Assembly (NCBI RefSeq): GCF_035918015.1
Contig: NZ_CP109132.1
Location: 4,774,001 to 4,838,000, forward strand
Direction: 5' to 3'
DNA: 64,000 bases
Origin: Streptomyces sp. NBC_01754
GTDB taxonomy: Bacteria > Actinomycetota > Actinomycetes > Streptomycetales > Streptomycetaceae
In this document: positions 51,162 to 59,729 of the stretch, in pieces
Layout of the letters: each line of letters begins with the position of its first letter
How positions within the stretch are numbered: position 1 is the first letter of the stretch
Position numbers and translations under genes: made by a program
The notes under the pieces: model-generated
Told to the model about the DNA's origin: nothing
What the model saw: only the letters and a program-made list of their open reading frames with translations
The model's database searches: none

Positions 51162-52115
51162 ATGGAGCATCAATCCAGCTCACAGGTCCGGCTGTCACCG
51201 AGTAGTTACGAAGAAGACATCCGCGCCGTGCTCGCTCCACGCCTCGCGTACTTCGAGGCGGTGGCCCGGCACGAGCACGTCACCCGTGCCGCGCACGAGC
51301 TCGGCGTCCCGCAGTCGACGCTGTCGCGCGCCATGGTCAGGCTCGAACAGGACCTGGGCGTCGCCCTGTTCGCCCGCCGGGGCCGCACGGTCTCGCTCAC
51401 CCCGGCCGGGCGCACCTTCCTGAGATCGGCCGAACGCGCCCTGACCGAGGTGGAGAAGGCCGCCGACTCGGTCCGGGCCGACGCCGACCCCACCGCGGGC
51501 AAGGTCGCCTTCGGCTTCCTGCACACGATGGGTTCCGAGACCGTGCCCGCCCTCATCCGGGCCTTCCGCGCCGATCACCCCCGGGTCCGCTTCCAGCTCG
51601 TCCAGAACTACGGCGAGGCGATGATCGAGCGGCTGCGGGAGGGCAGCCTCGACCTCTGCCTCACCTCACCCGTACCGGACGCACCGGATCTGGTGGCCCG
51701 CCGGCTCGACGAGCAGCGGCTGCGCCTCGTGGTGCCCGACGACCACCGGCTGGCCGGGCGCAGGCGCGTCCGCCTCGCGGAGGCCGCCGACGAGACGTTC
51801 GTCACCCTGGAGCCGGGGTACGGCCTGCGGCGGATCACCGACGCCCTCTGTACGGAGGCGGGATTCACCCCGCGGGTCGCGTTCGAGGGGGAGGAGGCCG
51901 AGACCCTGCGCGGCCTGGTCGCCGCCGGGCTCGGGGTGGCCCTGCTGCCGCCGCCCGCGGTGGCCCGGCCAGGGGTGGTCGAGCTGAACGTCACCGCGCC
52001 GCGAGCGGTCCGCGAGATCGGCGTCGCCTGGCTGGACGGCCACCCGGACACCCCGCCGGTGGCCGCCTTCAAGCGCTTCCTGCTGTCGCGCCGGGGCCAC
52101 CTGCTCCCGGACTGA
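51162..52115 (+). CDS. LysR-family transcriptional regulator
   Basis: 317 residues from ATG 51162. N-terminal winged helix (YFEAVARHEHVTRAAHELGV, PQSTLSRAMVRLEQDLGVAL) and a C-terminal substrate-binding domain (GFLHTMGSETVPALIRAF; LDLCLTSPV). Divergent from the MFS exporter gene, which it most likely controls. An upstream in-frame ATG at 51126 exists but lies in the promoter. Confidence 0.9.
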   Translation: MEHQSSSQVRLSPSSYEEDIRAVLAPRLAYFEAVARHEHVTRAAHELGVPQSTLSRAMVRLEQDLGVALFARRGRTVSLTPAGRTFLRSAERALTEVEKAADSVRADADPTAGKVAFGFLHTMGSETVPALIRAFRADHPRVRFQLVQNYGEAMIERLREGSLDLCLTSPVPDAPDLVARRLDEQRLRLVVPDDHRLAGRRRVRLAEAADETFVTLEPGYGLRRITDALCTEAGFTPRVAFEGEEAETLRGLVAAGLGVALLPPPAVARPGVVELNVTAPRAVREIGVAWLDGHPDTPPVAAFKRFLLSRRGHLLPD

Positions 52116-52178
52116 GCGTCGCCGGCCGGGCCGTACCGATGACGGCGGGTGTGCGTACGTCCGTGCCGCTGAGGGGCG

Positions 52179-52937
52179 TCAGTGCCGCAGCGACCGCCCG
52201 AACCCGGCGGCCAGCGGCATCCGCAGCCCGAGCGGCGGCGGTGCGGCGAAGGCGTCCTCGACCGGGCGGGCGTAGGAGCGGGCGAAGAGCGACCCCCGCA
52301 CGAAGTCCGCGGCGAGCGCCACCACTTCGAAGCGGTGCCGGCGCAGCCCGTGCCCGTCCGAGTGGACCTCGAACCGGCAGGTGTCCCGGTTGGTCTTCTT
52401 GACGCGTTCGGCCAGCCGGTAGGAGAGCTCCGGATCCGTCCGCGCGTCGTTCGTGCCGTGCACGATCAGCACCCGGCGCCCCGCCAGATGCTTCACCGGC
52501 TCGGGCTCCGGCGCGGACGCCTCGGGCAGCCAGGGCGCCATCGCCAGTACCGAGGTGACGGCCGCGTGCCCGGCCGCACGCAGGGCCGCCCGGCCCCCCA
52601 TCCCGTGGCCCGCGAGGCAGACGGGGACGTCGCCGTACCGCCGCCGGACCTCGTCGGCGGCCCACTCGGCGTCGGTCGCCGGGTCGGCCCCGGAGTTCCA
52701 GCCGCGGCGGCGGTAGCGGACCACGTGCACGGCCAGCCCGTCCTCGGCACCGGCGCGGGCCAGAGTGCGTGCGAACGGCAGCTGGGCCGCGTACGAGAGG
52801 GAGGAGGGACGGCGACGCGAGTCCGTCTCGCCGTCCGGGAGCAGCAGGACCACGCCGCCGACCTCGGATAGTGCCCCGGCCGTCCGGACGGCCCGTCCCA
52901 GCCTCGCGGCGGGCTGGGGAAGTGCGCGCTGTGCCAT
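52179..52937 (-). CDS. Alpha/beta hydrolase-fold protein lacking the nucleophile
   Basis: 252 residues. The fold is clear: VVLLLPDGET in the oxyanion area, HVVRYRRRGWNSGADP, the elbow LAGHGMGGRAALRA, the acid loop VHGTNDARTD and the His loop SDGHGLRRH. In the elbow the catalytic Ser of GHSMGG is replaced by Gly112 (GHGMGG), so normal ester hydrolysis is not expected. It may bind rather than cut its ligand. Convergent with the LysR gene. Confidence 0.85.
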   Translation of the reverse strand: MAQRALPQPAARLGRAVRTAGALSEVGGVVLLLPDGETDSRRRPSSLSYAAQLPFARTLARAGAEDGLAVHVVRYRRRGWNSGADPATDAEWAADEVRRRYGDVPVCLAGHGMGGRAALRAAGHAAVTSVLAMAPWLPEASAPEPEPVKHLAGRRVLIVHGTNDARTDPELSYRLAERVKKTNRDTCRFEVHSDGHGLRRHRFEVVALAADFVRGSLFARSYARPVEDAFAAPPPLGLRMPLAAGFGRSLRH

Positions 52938-53011
52938 GACAGAACAGTGTCAGAAGGACACGCGTATTCCATCCGCTCCGCACTCATTGTTACGCATCGG
53001 GGGGCAGCGTT

Positions 53012-53023
53012 CTACGCGCGTAG
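53012..53023. promoter_or_regulatory. Nucleoside-regulon operator, site 4
   Basis: CTACGCGCGTAG, a perfect 12-bp palindrome 17 bases before the adenosine deaminase start. It lies just upstream of TTAGAG (53027-53032), the likely -10. Confidence 0.85.
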
Positions 53024-53039
53024 GCGTTAGAGTGCCCAG

Positions 53040-54194
53040 ATGACGAGCCAGACCCCGAACGTCCCCGGTCCCGATCAGATCCGCCGCGCCCCCAAGGTGT
53101 TGCTGCACGACCATCTCGACGGGGGCCTGCGCCCCGGAACCGTCGTCGAACTCGCCGCGGCCCAGGGTTACGACGCGCTGCCCGAGACGGAGGCGGACCG
53201 GCTCGGCACCTGGTTCCGCGAGGCGGCGGACTCCGGTTCGCTGGAGCGCTACCTGGAGACGTTCGCCCACACCTGCGCCGTCATGCAGACCCGTGACGCG
53301 CTGTTCCGGGTGGCGGCCGAGTGCGCCGAGGACCTCGCCGAGGACGGTGTCGTCTACGCCGAGGTGCGGTACGCCCCCGAGCAGCACCTCACCGCCGGGC
53401 TGTCCCTCGAAGAGGTCGTCGAGGCCGTCAACGACGGCTTCCGGGAGGGCGAGCGCCGGGCCCGCGCCAACGGCCACCGGATCCGGGTCGGTGCCCTCCT
53501 CACGGCGATGCGGCACGCGGCCCGCGCCCTGGAGATCGCCGAGCTGGCCAACCGCTACCGCGATCTGGGAGTCGTCGGCTTCGACATCGCCGGCGCCGAA
53601 GCGGGCTACCCTCCCACCCGCCACCTCGACGCGTTCGAGTACCTCAAGCGGGAGAACAACCACTTCACCATCCACGCGGGTGAGGCCTTCGGCCTGCCGT
53701 CCATCTGGCAGGCCCTCCAGTGGTGCGGCGCCGACCGGCTCGGCCACGGTGTCCGCATCATCGACGACATCGAGGTCGCCGACGACGGCGGCGTGACGCT
53801 CGGCCGCCTCGCCTCCTACGTCCGGGACAAGCGCATCCCGCTGGAGCTCTGCCCGACCTCCAACCTCCAGACCGGCGCCGCGGCCTCGTACGCGGAGCAC
53901 CCCATCGGGTTGCTGCGGAAGCTCCATTTCCGCGTCACCGTGAATACGGACAACCGGCTGATGAGCGGCACCAGTATGAGCCGCGAATTCGAGAAGCTGA
54001 TCGAGACATTCGGATACACGCTCGACGACATGCAGTGGTTCACAGTCAATGCGATGAAGTCAGCGTTCATTCCTTTCGATGAACGTCTGGCCATGATCAA
54101 CGACGTCGTGAAGCCGGGGTACGCGGAGCTGAAGTCGGAGTGGCTGTTCCGGCAGACGGCCGCCACCAGCGGTTCTTCGGACACGTCTGCCTGA
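53040..54194 (+). CDS. add: Adenosine deaminase
   Basis: 384 residues. Converts adenosine and deoxyadenosine to inosine forms. Metal ligands His23 and His25 in [16 protein letters not shown] with catalytic Glu, the HGVRI His, and NTDNRLMS with the last metal Asp; [10 protein letters not shown] is also typical. The TTAGAG hexamer seven bases upstream suggests a leaderless message beginning at ATG 53040. A typical T-rich terminator follows. Confidence 0.95.
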   Translation: MTSQTPNVPGPDQIRRAPKVLLHDHLDGGLRPGTVVELAAAQGYDALPETEADRLGTWFREAADSGSLERYLETFAHTCAVMQTRDALFRVAAECAEDLAEDGVVYAEVRYAPEQHLTAGLSLEEVVEAVNDGFREGERRARANGHRIRVGALLTAMRHAARALEIAELANRYRDLGVVGFDIAGAEAGYPPTRHLDAFEYLKRENNHFTIHAGEAFGLPSIWQALQWCGADRLGHGVRIIDDIEVADDGGVTLGRLASYVRDKRIPLELCPTSNLQTGAAASYAEHPIGLLRKLHFRVTVNTDNRLMSGTSMSREFEKLIETFGYTLDDMQWFTVNAMKSAFIPFDERLAMINDVVKPGYAELKSEWLFRQTAATSGSSDTSA

Positions 54195-54211
54195 GCGGGC
54201 CTGTGGGGAAG

Positions 54212-54241
54212 CGGCCGGAAGCCCGGAATTCCGGCCGTTTT
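54212..54241 (+). terminator. Intrinsic terminator of add
   Basis: CGGCCGGAA-GCCCGGAA-TTCCGGCCG followed by TTTT: a perfect 9-bp stem with a U-tract, 18 bases after the stop codon. Confidence 0.9.
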
Positions 54242-54328
54242 CCGTGTCCGGGGATGTTTGCGGGAGCGGTGCGGGGCTGACTACGTTGCAGAGCCCCTCA
54301 CATCCCCTTCCCCAAGGATGAATGACTC

Positions 54329-54637
54329 ATGAAGCAGTCTGCCGTCAGGACCCTCGGTGTCGCCGCTCTGGGTGCCGCCTTCGCCGCCGCCGGTGCCGGG
54401 AGCGCCTCCGCCGTCGCTCTGCCCGTCGACTCCGTGGCCGATGTGCTGCCCGCCAACGTCGCGCTCGACTCCGTGACCGACGCGCTGCCGGCCGCGCAGC
54501 AGGCCGCGGGCGGCCTGCTCGACCAGCAGAAGGGCGGCGACCAGAAGGGCGGAGGCGCCCTCATGTCGAAGGGCACCGACCTGCTCGGCGGCCTCCCCGC
54601 CGGCGGGCTGGCCGGCGTCCTGCCCCTCGGTCGCTGA
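54329..54637 (+). CDS. Small secreted protein
   Basis: 102 residues. A Sec signal peptide (VRTLGVAALGAAFAAAG, cleavage likely after SASA near residue 28) is followed by a ~70-residue mature part, Ala/Leu/Val-rich with a GGLLDQQKGGDQKGGG linker and amphipathic helices (VADVLPANVALDSV, VTDALPAA). No domain recognised; secreted helical proteins of this size are common in Streptomyces. AAGGA lies before ATG 54329. Two strong hairpins follow. Confidence 0.8.
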   Translation: MKQSAVRTLGVAALGAAFAAAGAGSASAVALPVDSVADVLPANVALDSVTDALPAAQQAAGGLLDQQKGGDQKGGGALMSKGTDLLGGLPAGGLAGVLPLGR

Positions 54638-54641
54638 GGCC

Positions 54642-54659
54642 CCTCAGCGGCCGCTGAGG
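54642..54659. repeat. Perfect 18-bp palindrome after the secreted protein gene
   Basis: CCTCAGCGGCCGCTGAGG, self-complementary with no loop bases, five bases after the stop. It may act as a terminator-like hairpin or protect the mRNA end. Confidence 0.7.
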
Positions 54660-54692
54660 CCACTGCGCGTCGTACGTGCCCCGGCACGCACA

Positions 54693-54725
54693 GAGGGCGC
54701 GCACCCGGTCAGGGTGCGCGCCCTC
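54693..54725 (+). terminator. Strong hairpin terminator
   Basis: GAGGGCGCGCACCC-GGTCA-GGGTGCGCGCCCTC, a perfect 14-bp stem with a 5-base loop, about 55 bases after the secreted protein stop, followed by CTGCTGTTCT. It lies between convergent genes and may serve both. Confidence 0.85.
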
Positions 54726-54787
54726 CTGCTGTTCTCCCCGTGGCCGGCCGCTCCTCCTGGCCGGTGCTCTCCCCCTGGACCCCGCCG

Positions 54788-54991
54788 TCACCAGGCCGTC
54801 GTGGAGGAGTGCTTCTCCGACGGCAGCAGTACCCACAGCGCCAGGTAGAGCACGAACTGCGGACCCGGCAGCAGGCAGGAGACCAGGGCGATCACCCGCA
54901 TCGTCCCGGCGGAGACGCCGAAGCGGCGCGCCAGCCCCGCGCACACTCCACCGATCATGCGGCCTTCGGTAGGGCGGACAAGTGCGGCCAT
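54788..54991 (-). CDS. PspC-domain small membrane protein
   Basis: 67 residues. MIGGVCAGLARRFGVSAGTM is the PspC opening, then one hydrophobic segment (VIALVSCLLPGPQFVLYLAL). PspC proteins associate with the envelope stress response or act as small membrane regulators. ATG 54991 with a GAAGGAG-like site upstream. Monocistronic by appearance. Confidence 0.88.
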   Translation of the reverse strand: MAALVRPTEGRMIGGVCAGLARRFGVSAGTMRVIALVSCLLPGPQFVLYLALWVLLPSEKHSSTTAW

Positions 54992-55082
54992 GGTGACTCC
55001 TTCGCGAAGCGTCGCGGGAGCAGTCCTTGTCGTGCTCCCGATACCTCCATGATGCCTGGGCGAACGAGGGCAAAGTATCGCT

Positions 55083-55652
55083 CTACGGGGCGATACCGAC
55101 CCTGGAAATCGTCGGGGTCGCCCCCTGAGGCGCCTCGCTCCTCACGGCTCGGGACTCGTGGCCGATCCGGGCGAGATCCCCGGCCCCCGCCCGGTTGCCC
55201 CGGCGCAGCCGAGCCCGGCACACCGGGACGACGAGGAGATGGGCGAGCGTGACACCGGCCGTGTTCAGCAGGATCGAGTCGACGTCCACGACCTGCCCCG
55301 GCACCCCGGTCTGCCCCAGCTCGATGGCCGAGGAGATCAGCGCCCCGGCCGCGACCGTCCGGGCCAGCGATGCCCACGGGGAGACCAGCAGCCGTCCCCC
55401 GGCCATCGGCAGCAGCACGCCCAGGGGGGCCAGCAGCAACAGCCCCTCACCGATCCTGCGCACCGCCTCGGCCCCGCCGAGGGCCAGGTCCGCCCTGATC
55501 CCGTCGAAGGGCCGCAGATTCGCGGCGGTCACCCAGGGCACGTCCAGCGGGCGCAGCGTCAGCCAGGCGACGAAGAGTAGATGTGCGAGGAGGAGGACTA
55601 CCCCCGCCGCGCGGAAGCGGATGACGGACCGGCCGTCCGGACTGTGACGCAC
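55083..55652 (-). CDS. VanZ-like membrane protein
   Basis: About 189 residues. VanZ-type pattern: RAAGVVLLLAHLLFVAWLTL, the NLRPFDGIR motif after helix 1, LLLLAPLGVLLPMAGGRL, and SSAIELGQTGVPGQVVDVDS before the last helix. Roughly four transmembrane helices. The start is uncertain: GTG 55652 or GTG 55658; the frame is open to 55796 without a ribosome site. Function of most VanZ-like proteins is unknown. Confidence 0.82.
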   Translation of the reverse strand: MRHSPDGRSVIRFRAAGVVLLLAHLLFVAWLTLRPLDVPWVTAANLRPFDGIRADLALGGAEAVRRIGEGLLLLAPLGVLLPMAGGRLLVSPWASLARTVAAGALISSAIELGQTGVPGQVVDVDSILLNTAGVTLAHLLVVPVCRARLRRGNRAGAGDLARIGHESRAVRSEAPQGATPTISRVGIAP

Positions 55653-55808
55653 GAGCACCAAGACGCCACGACCGGCAGGATCGGTTCCGCTCGGACGCAC
55701 GCGAAGGAACTGTGATGCCCGGCACTCCCCGAGGAGCTCGGCCCGGGTGACGCCGCGACCGCGACGGCACCCCACCGCGCACCCGCACCACGCCACACCG
55801 CCCGTCCC

Positions 55809-56471
55809 CTACGGGGCCGCCTTCAGCGTCGGGACGTCCGTCGGCCGGCTCTTCGTCCGGGACGTGCACAGATAGTCCCGCGGCGGGTACTTCCCGGGCC
55901 CGCCGAGCAGCGCCGAGCCCCCGGAACCCCCGGCGTCGCTCTCCGCGTACGAGCAGACCAGCTGCGCCAGCGCCTCCGCCGGGAGGTCCTCGGGCTGCTC
56001 GCTGAGGCGCAGGGTGCCCTTCGGATCGCCCTCGCGGCCCCCCGTGAGCCGCAGCCCCGCCGGTACGAGCGTGGAGAAGCCCGCCCGCCGCTCGTCGTCG
56101 GACGGCGCCTGCCGCAACTGGTCCAGCAGCGCCCGCGCGACCCGCACGCCGTCCGGCCCCGACCCCCCGATCTCGACCGTGCGCTCCACCGGCTCCAGCT
56201 GAGAGGCGCACACCAGATAGACCTGGACCGTCAGGCTCCCCGGCGGCAGGTCGCGGGCATCCGCGGCGGACGTCCGGCACGGCACCCTGGACGGCGCCGC
56301 CCCGGCGTCCACCGGCACCGACGTGCTCCGGATCCCGCACCCGGCGGCCAGCACCACACAGGCCACGACGGCGGTGAGCGCGGTGGCGGCCCGTCGGGGA
56401 CGTACCCCGGCGGCCGGCCGCGCGTCCGGCCGGAGGGTCCCGCGTACGTCGTACGCGCGCTCGCCGCGCAT
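55809..56471 (-). CDS. Lipoprotein of the afsQ operon
   Basis: 220 residues. A 27-residue Arg-rich N-terminus precedes the signal helix and lipobox LAAGC (Cys45). The mature domain (LTVQVYLVCASQLEPVERTV; RALLDQLRQAPSDDERRAGF) looks like a GerMN-type fold seen in other actinobacterial lipoproteins next to two-component systems. ATG 56471 overlaps the afsQ2 stop (TGATG), so it is translated with the kinase and may modulate its sensing from outside. Confidence 0.88.
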   Translation of the reverse strand: MRGERAYDVRGTLRPDARPAAGVRPRRAATALTAVVACVVLAAGCGIRSTSVPVDAGAAPSRVPCRTSAADARDLPPGSLTVQVYLVCASQLEPVERTVEIGGSGPDGVRVARALLDQLRQAPSDDERRAGFSTLVPAGLRLTGGREGDPKGTLRLSEQPEDLPAEALAQLVCSYAESDAGGSGGSALLGGPGKYPPRDYLCTSRTKSRPTDVPTLKAAP

Positions 56472-58093
56472 CACCTCGCGCCGCCCTTCCCGTGTGTGCC
56501 CCGGCCCCGCTCGCCGGAACGTCCGGCGCCGGCGTCCTGTTCCCGGCCCGCGTCCTGAACCGCGTCCCCGTCCGCCTCCCGCGCCGCGTCCCGGTCCGTT
56601 TCCGCCGGCTGACCCGCCGGCCGTCCGGCGTCGCGCGGCAGCCGCAGGAGGAACACCGCTCCGTCGCCGTCCGGCGAGTTGTACGCCGTGATGTCGCCGC
56701 CGTGGACATGGGCGTTCTCCATCGCGATCGACAGGCCCAGCCCGCTGCCCTCGGAACGCGGACGGGAGGCGCTCGCCTTGTAGAAGCGGTCGAACACGTG
56801 CGGCAGGACCTCCTCGGGAACGCCCGGACCGTGGTCGCGTACCTCGATGGTCAGCTCGTCGTCGTCCGCCCGCACCGCCACCCGGACCGGGGAGCCGCCG
56901 TGCTTCAGCGCGTTGCCGATGAGGTTGGCCAGGACGACGTCCAGCCGGCGCGGGTCGAGCCGTGCCATCAGACCGCGTTCGGCGTCCAGGTCGACCGCGT
57001 CCAGCCAGGCCCGCGCGTCGATGCACGCGGTCACCTGGTCGGCCACGTCCACCGTGTCCAGGACCAGCCGGGCCGTACCCGCGTCGAAACGGGTGACCTC
57101 CATGAGGTTCTCGACCAGGTCGTTCAGCCTCCGGGTCTCGCTGACCACCAGGTGCACGGCGGGCGCGATCATCGGATCCAGGTTGTCCGCCTCGTCCTCC
57201 AGCACCTCCGCGACGGCGGTGATCGCGGTCAGCGGGGTGCGCAGCTCGTGCGACATGTCGGCGACGAACCGGCGGCTCGACTCCTCACGGGCGCTCATGT
57301 CCGCGACCTTCTTCTCCAGGGAGCTCGCCGCCCTGTTGAACGTACGTGAGAGGTCGGCCAGTTCGTCCGTGCCCGAGACCACGAGGCGGGTGTCGAGCTT
57401 GCCCTCGCCGAGCTTGCGGGCCGCGTCCCCCAGCCGCTGCACGGGCCGCAGTACGGTCGTCGCCGCCGCCTGCGCGAGCAGCGCCGAACCGATCAGCGCC
57501 AGCGCGGTCGCGACCCCCAGGGACCAGGCCAGCGAATTGAGGTCCTGGCGCTCCTGGTCGAGGGACTTGAGCATGTACCCGGTCGGGCCCCCGCCGATGA
57601 TCTTCGTACCGGCCACCAGGTAGGGGGTGCCGTTGATGCTCGTACGCTGCCAGAACAGGTGGTAGCCGAAGGAATCGCCGTTCTTGAGCGGCTGCTTCCT
57701 GTCCACCTGCCTCTGCAACGACTCGGGTACGTCCTGTTTGGTGAACGCGTCGAGGTTCGAGGACGCCACGACCGGCTTCCCGTCGTGGGAGCCGACCAGC
57801 AGCACGTGGTAGCCGGGGCTGCTGCTGGACATCTGCTCGGCCGCGTCCCGCAGTTCGGCCGCCGTCAGCTCCACCGGAAGCGAGGCGGCCCGGTTCTGCA
57901 TCTGCCGGCGGAAGTCCCCGAGCGCCGCGTCCTGTGTACGGGTCAGGACGGCCTCGCGGTTGAGCCAGTACGCGATGCCCGAGGCGGACACCGCCGCCAC
58001 CAGGGCCACCAGCGCGAACACGATCAGCAGCCGCAGCCGCAGGCTGGTCCAGCGAAGACCCGCGAGGAAGGAACGCTTCGGGGCACCGCTCAC
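56471..58093 (-). CDS. afsQ2: Sensor histidine kinase AfsQ2
   Basis: 540 residues. First transmembrane helix at about 19-42, an extracellular sensor region to about 185, a second helix (LGVATALALIGSALLAQAA), a HAMP linker, HisKA with phospho-His in MSHELRTPL, and HATPase with NLIGNALKHGG and SGLGLSIAMEN. A charged, low-complexity tail of ~45 residues follows. It phosphorylates AfsQ1, which in S. coelicolor controls antibiotic production and nitrogen metabolism on glutamate. GTG 58093 overlaps the afsQ1 stop (GTGA). Confidence 0.95.
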   Translation of the reverse strand: MSGAPKRSFLAGLRWTSLRLRLLIVFALVALVAAVSASGIAYWLNREAVLTRTQDAALGDFRRQMQNRAASLPVELTAAELRDAAEQMSSSSPGYHVLLVGSHDGKPVVASSNLDAFTKQDVPESLQRQVDRKQPLKNGDSFGYHLFWQRTSINGTPYLVAGTKIIGGGPTGYMLKSLDQERQDLNSLAWSLGVATALALIGSALLAQAAATTVLRPVQRLGDAARKLGEGKLDTRLVVSGTDELADLSRTFNRAASSLEKKVADMSAREESSRRFVADMSHELRTPLTAITAVAEVLEDEADNLDPMIAPAVHLVVSETRRLNDLVENLMEVTRFDAGTARLVLDTVDVADQVTACIDARAWLDAVDLDAERGLMARLDPRRLDVVLANLIGNALKHGGSPVRVAVRADDDELTIEVRDHGPGVPEEVLPHVFDRFYKASASRPRSEGSGLGLSIAMENAHVHGGDITAYNSPDGDGAVFLLRLPRDAGRPAGQPAETDRDAAREADGDAVQDAGREQDAGAGRSGERGRGTHGKGGAR

Positions 58094-58767
58094 TGAGGCG
58101 AGTCCAGCCGGTAGCCGACACCGCGCACGGTACGGATCAGGGTCGGCGAGGACGGCACGTCCTCCACCTTCGCCCGCAGCCGCTGGACACACGCGTCCAC
58201 CAGCCGGGAGTCACCGAGGTAGTCGTGCTCCCACACCAGCCGCAGCAGCTGCTGCCGCGACAGCGCCTGACCGGGCCTGCGGCTCAGCTCCAGCAGGAGG
58301 CGCAGCTCGGTCGGCGTGAGCTGGAGGTCCTCGCCGTTCTTGGTGACGGTCATCGCCGAACGGTCGATGACCACACTGCCGAAGGTCGCCGAATCGGTGG
58401 ACTCCCGGTCACCGCGGCGCAGCACCGCGCGGATACGGGCGTCGAGCACCCGGCCCTGCACGGGCTTCACCACGTAGTCGTCGGCCCCTGACTCCAGCCC
58501 CACCACGACGTCGATGTCGTCGCTACGGGCGGTCAGCAGGATGATCGGCAACTGGTCGGTGCGCCGGATGCGGCGGCAGACCTCGAAACCGTCGATCCCG
58601 GGCAGCATCACGTCCAGCACGATCAGGTCGGGCCGCTGCTCCCGGAGCAGCTCCAGGCCGTCCTCTCCCGTCGCCGCGGTGGCCACGCGGTGGCCCTGGC
58701 GAGACAGCGAGAGTTCGAGGGCCGTGCGGATGGCGTCGTCGTCCTCGATCAGCAACAGGAAAGGCAC
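58090..58767 (-). CDS. afsQ1: Response regulator AfsQ1
   Basis: 225 residues, the length known for AfsQ1. Receiver domain with Asp52 in LIVLDVMLPGIDGFE and the conserved Lys in DDYVVKPVQG; OmpR-type winged helix at the C-terminus (LTPTELRLLLELSRRPGQ, RLVDACVQRLRAKVE). GTG 58767 is chosen (ATG 58776 also fits). Divergent from sigQ, with an AfsQ1-type binding site in the gap. Confidence 0.96.
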   Translation of the reverse strand: MPFLLLIEDDDAIRTALELSLSRQGHRVATAATGEDGLELLREQRPDLIVLDVMLPGIDGFEVCRRIRRTDQLPIILLTARSDDIDVVVGLESGADDYVVKPVQGRVLDARIRAVLRRGDRESTDSATFGSVVIDRSAMTVTKNGEDLQLTPTELRLLLELSRRPGQALSRQQLLRLVWEHDYLGDSRLVDACVQRLRAKVEDVPSSPTLIRTVRGVGYRLDSPQ

Positions 58768-58871
58768 GGGGGCCATTGTGGCCCATAGGGGTGTCACAGT
58801 TCGACAGCGCTCCCCACCCGGACCGGACCCCGGTGCGTCCCGACGGGCCGTACAGGGCCCTGACCTGCCTT

Positions 58872-58887
58872 GTGACAGGCCTGTGAC
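58872..58887. promoter_or_regulatory. AfsQ1-type binding site upstream of sigQ
   Basis: GTGAC-N6-GTGAC, exactly the GTnAC-N6-GTnAC direct repeat described for AfsQ1 in S. coelicolor. Located 84 bases before the sigQ start, in the afsQ1/sigQ intergenic region. Confidence 0.8.
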
Positions 58888-58970
58888 AGTCGGGGGACAG
58901 GGCCATGAAATCGCCCCGGCAAGCTCGTTGGCACAAGGAACGGACGAACTCCACCGACGGGGGGCGCGAG

Positions 58971-59729
58971 ATGAACGCACTGCACAGCACCACCTCGAGC
59001 GCAGTTGTCACGCGCCTCCACGACGCCGGTCGGAGCACGGAGAAGTCCGGCACCGGGGGAGGGCGGGGGTGCTTCCGTGGTGCCGGGCGTCAGCACGCGT
59101 CCCATCTGGCGATGGTTGACGCGTCCTCGGGGGGAAACGGGGGGCACGGGGGACCCGCGTACGGGGAGGGCTCGGGGGAGCGGAAGCCCCTGGCGCGGAC
59201 CGAGGACGCCGAAGCGGCGTTCACGGCCTACGTCCAGGAGCGGCGCGCCTCCCTGTACGCGACCGCCTACCACCTGACCGGCGACCGGTTCGAGGCCGAG
59301 GACCTGCTGCAGAGCGCCCTCTTCTCGACGTACCGGGCGTGGGACCGGATCACGGACAAGGCGGCCCTCGGCGGGTACCTCCGCCGCACCATGACCAACC
59401 TGCACATCAGCGCCTGGCGCAGGCGCAAGCTGAACGAATACCCGACCGAGGAGCTGCCGGAGACGGTGGGCGACACGGACGCGATGCGCGGCACGGAGCT
59501 GCGCGCGGTGCTCTGGCAGGCGCTCGCCCGGCTGCCGGAACTCCAGCGCACGATGCTGGTCCTGCGCTACTACGAGGGCCGCACGGACCCGGAGATCGCG
59601 TCGATACTCGGCATAAGCGTCGGCACGGTGAAGTCGAGCATCTGGCGGTCGCTCCGCCGGCTCCGCGGGGACGAGGTCCTCAGCTTCGGCCGTGACGAGG
59701 AGGAGTCCTTCGGCGAGTTGGTGGCCTGA
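58971..59729 (+). CDS. sigQ: RNA polymerase sigma factor SigQ
   Basis: 252 residues. A Gly/Ser-rich N-terminal ~75 residues precedes sigma-2 (FTAYVQERRASLYATAYHLT, AEDLLQSALFSTYRAW) and sigma-4 (LPELQRTMLVLRYYEGRTDP, ISVGTVKSSIWRSLRRLR), SigE-subfamily features. Its place, divergent from afsQ1, and the AfsQ1 site agree with sigQ of S. coelicolor, a direct AfsQ1 target. ATG 58971 has GGGGGG upstream. Confidence 0.93.
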   Translation: MNALHSTTSSAVVTRLHDAGRSTEKSGTGGGRGCFRGAGRQHASHLAMVDASSGGNGGHGGPAYGEGSGERKPLARTEDAEAAFTAYVQERRASLYATAYHLTGDRFEAEDLLQSALFSTYRAWDRITDKAALGGYLRRTMTNLHISAWRRRKLNEYPTEELPETVGDTDAMRGTELRAVLWQALARLPELQRTMLVLRYYEGRTDPEIASILGISVGTVKSSIWRSLRRLRGDEVLSFGRDEEESFGELVA

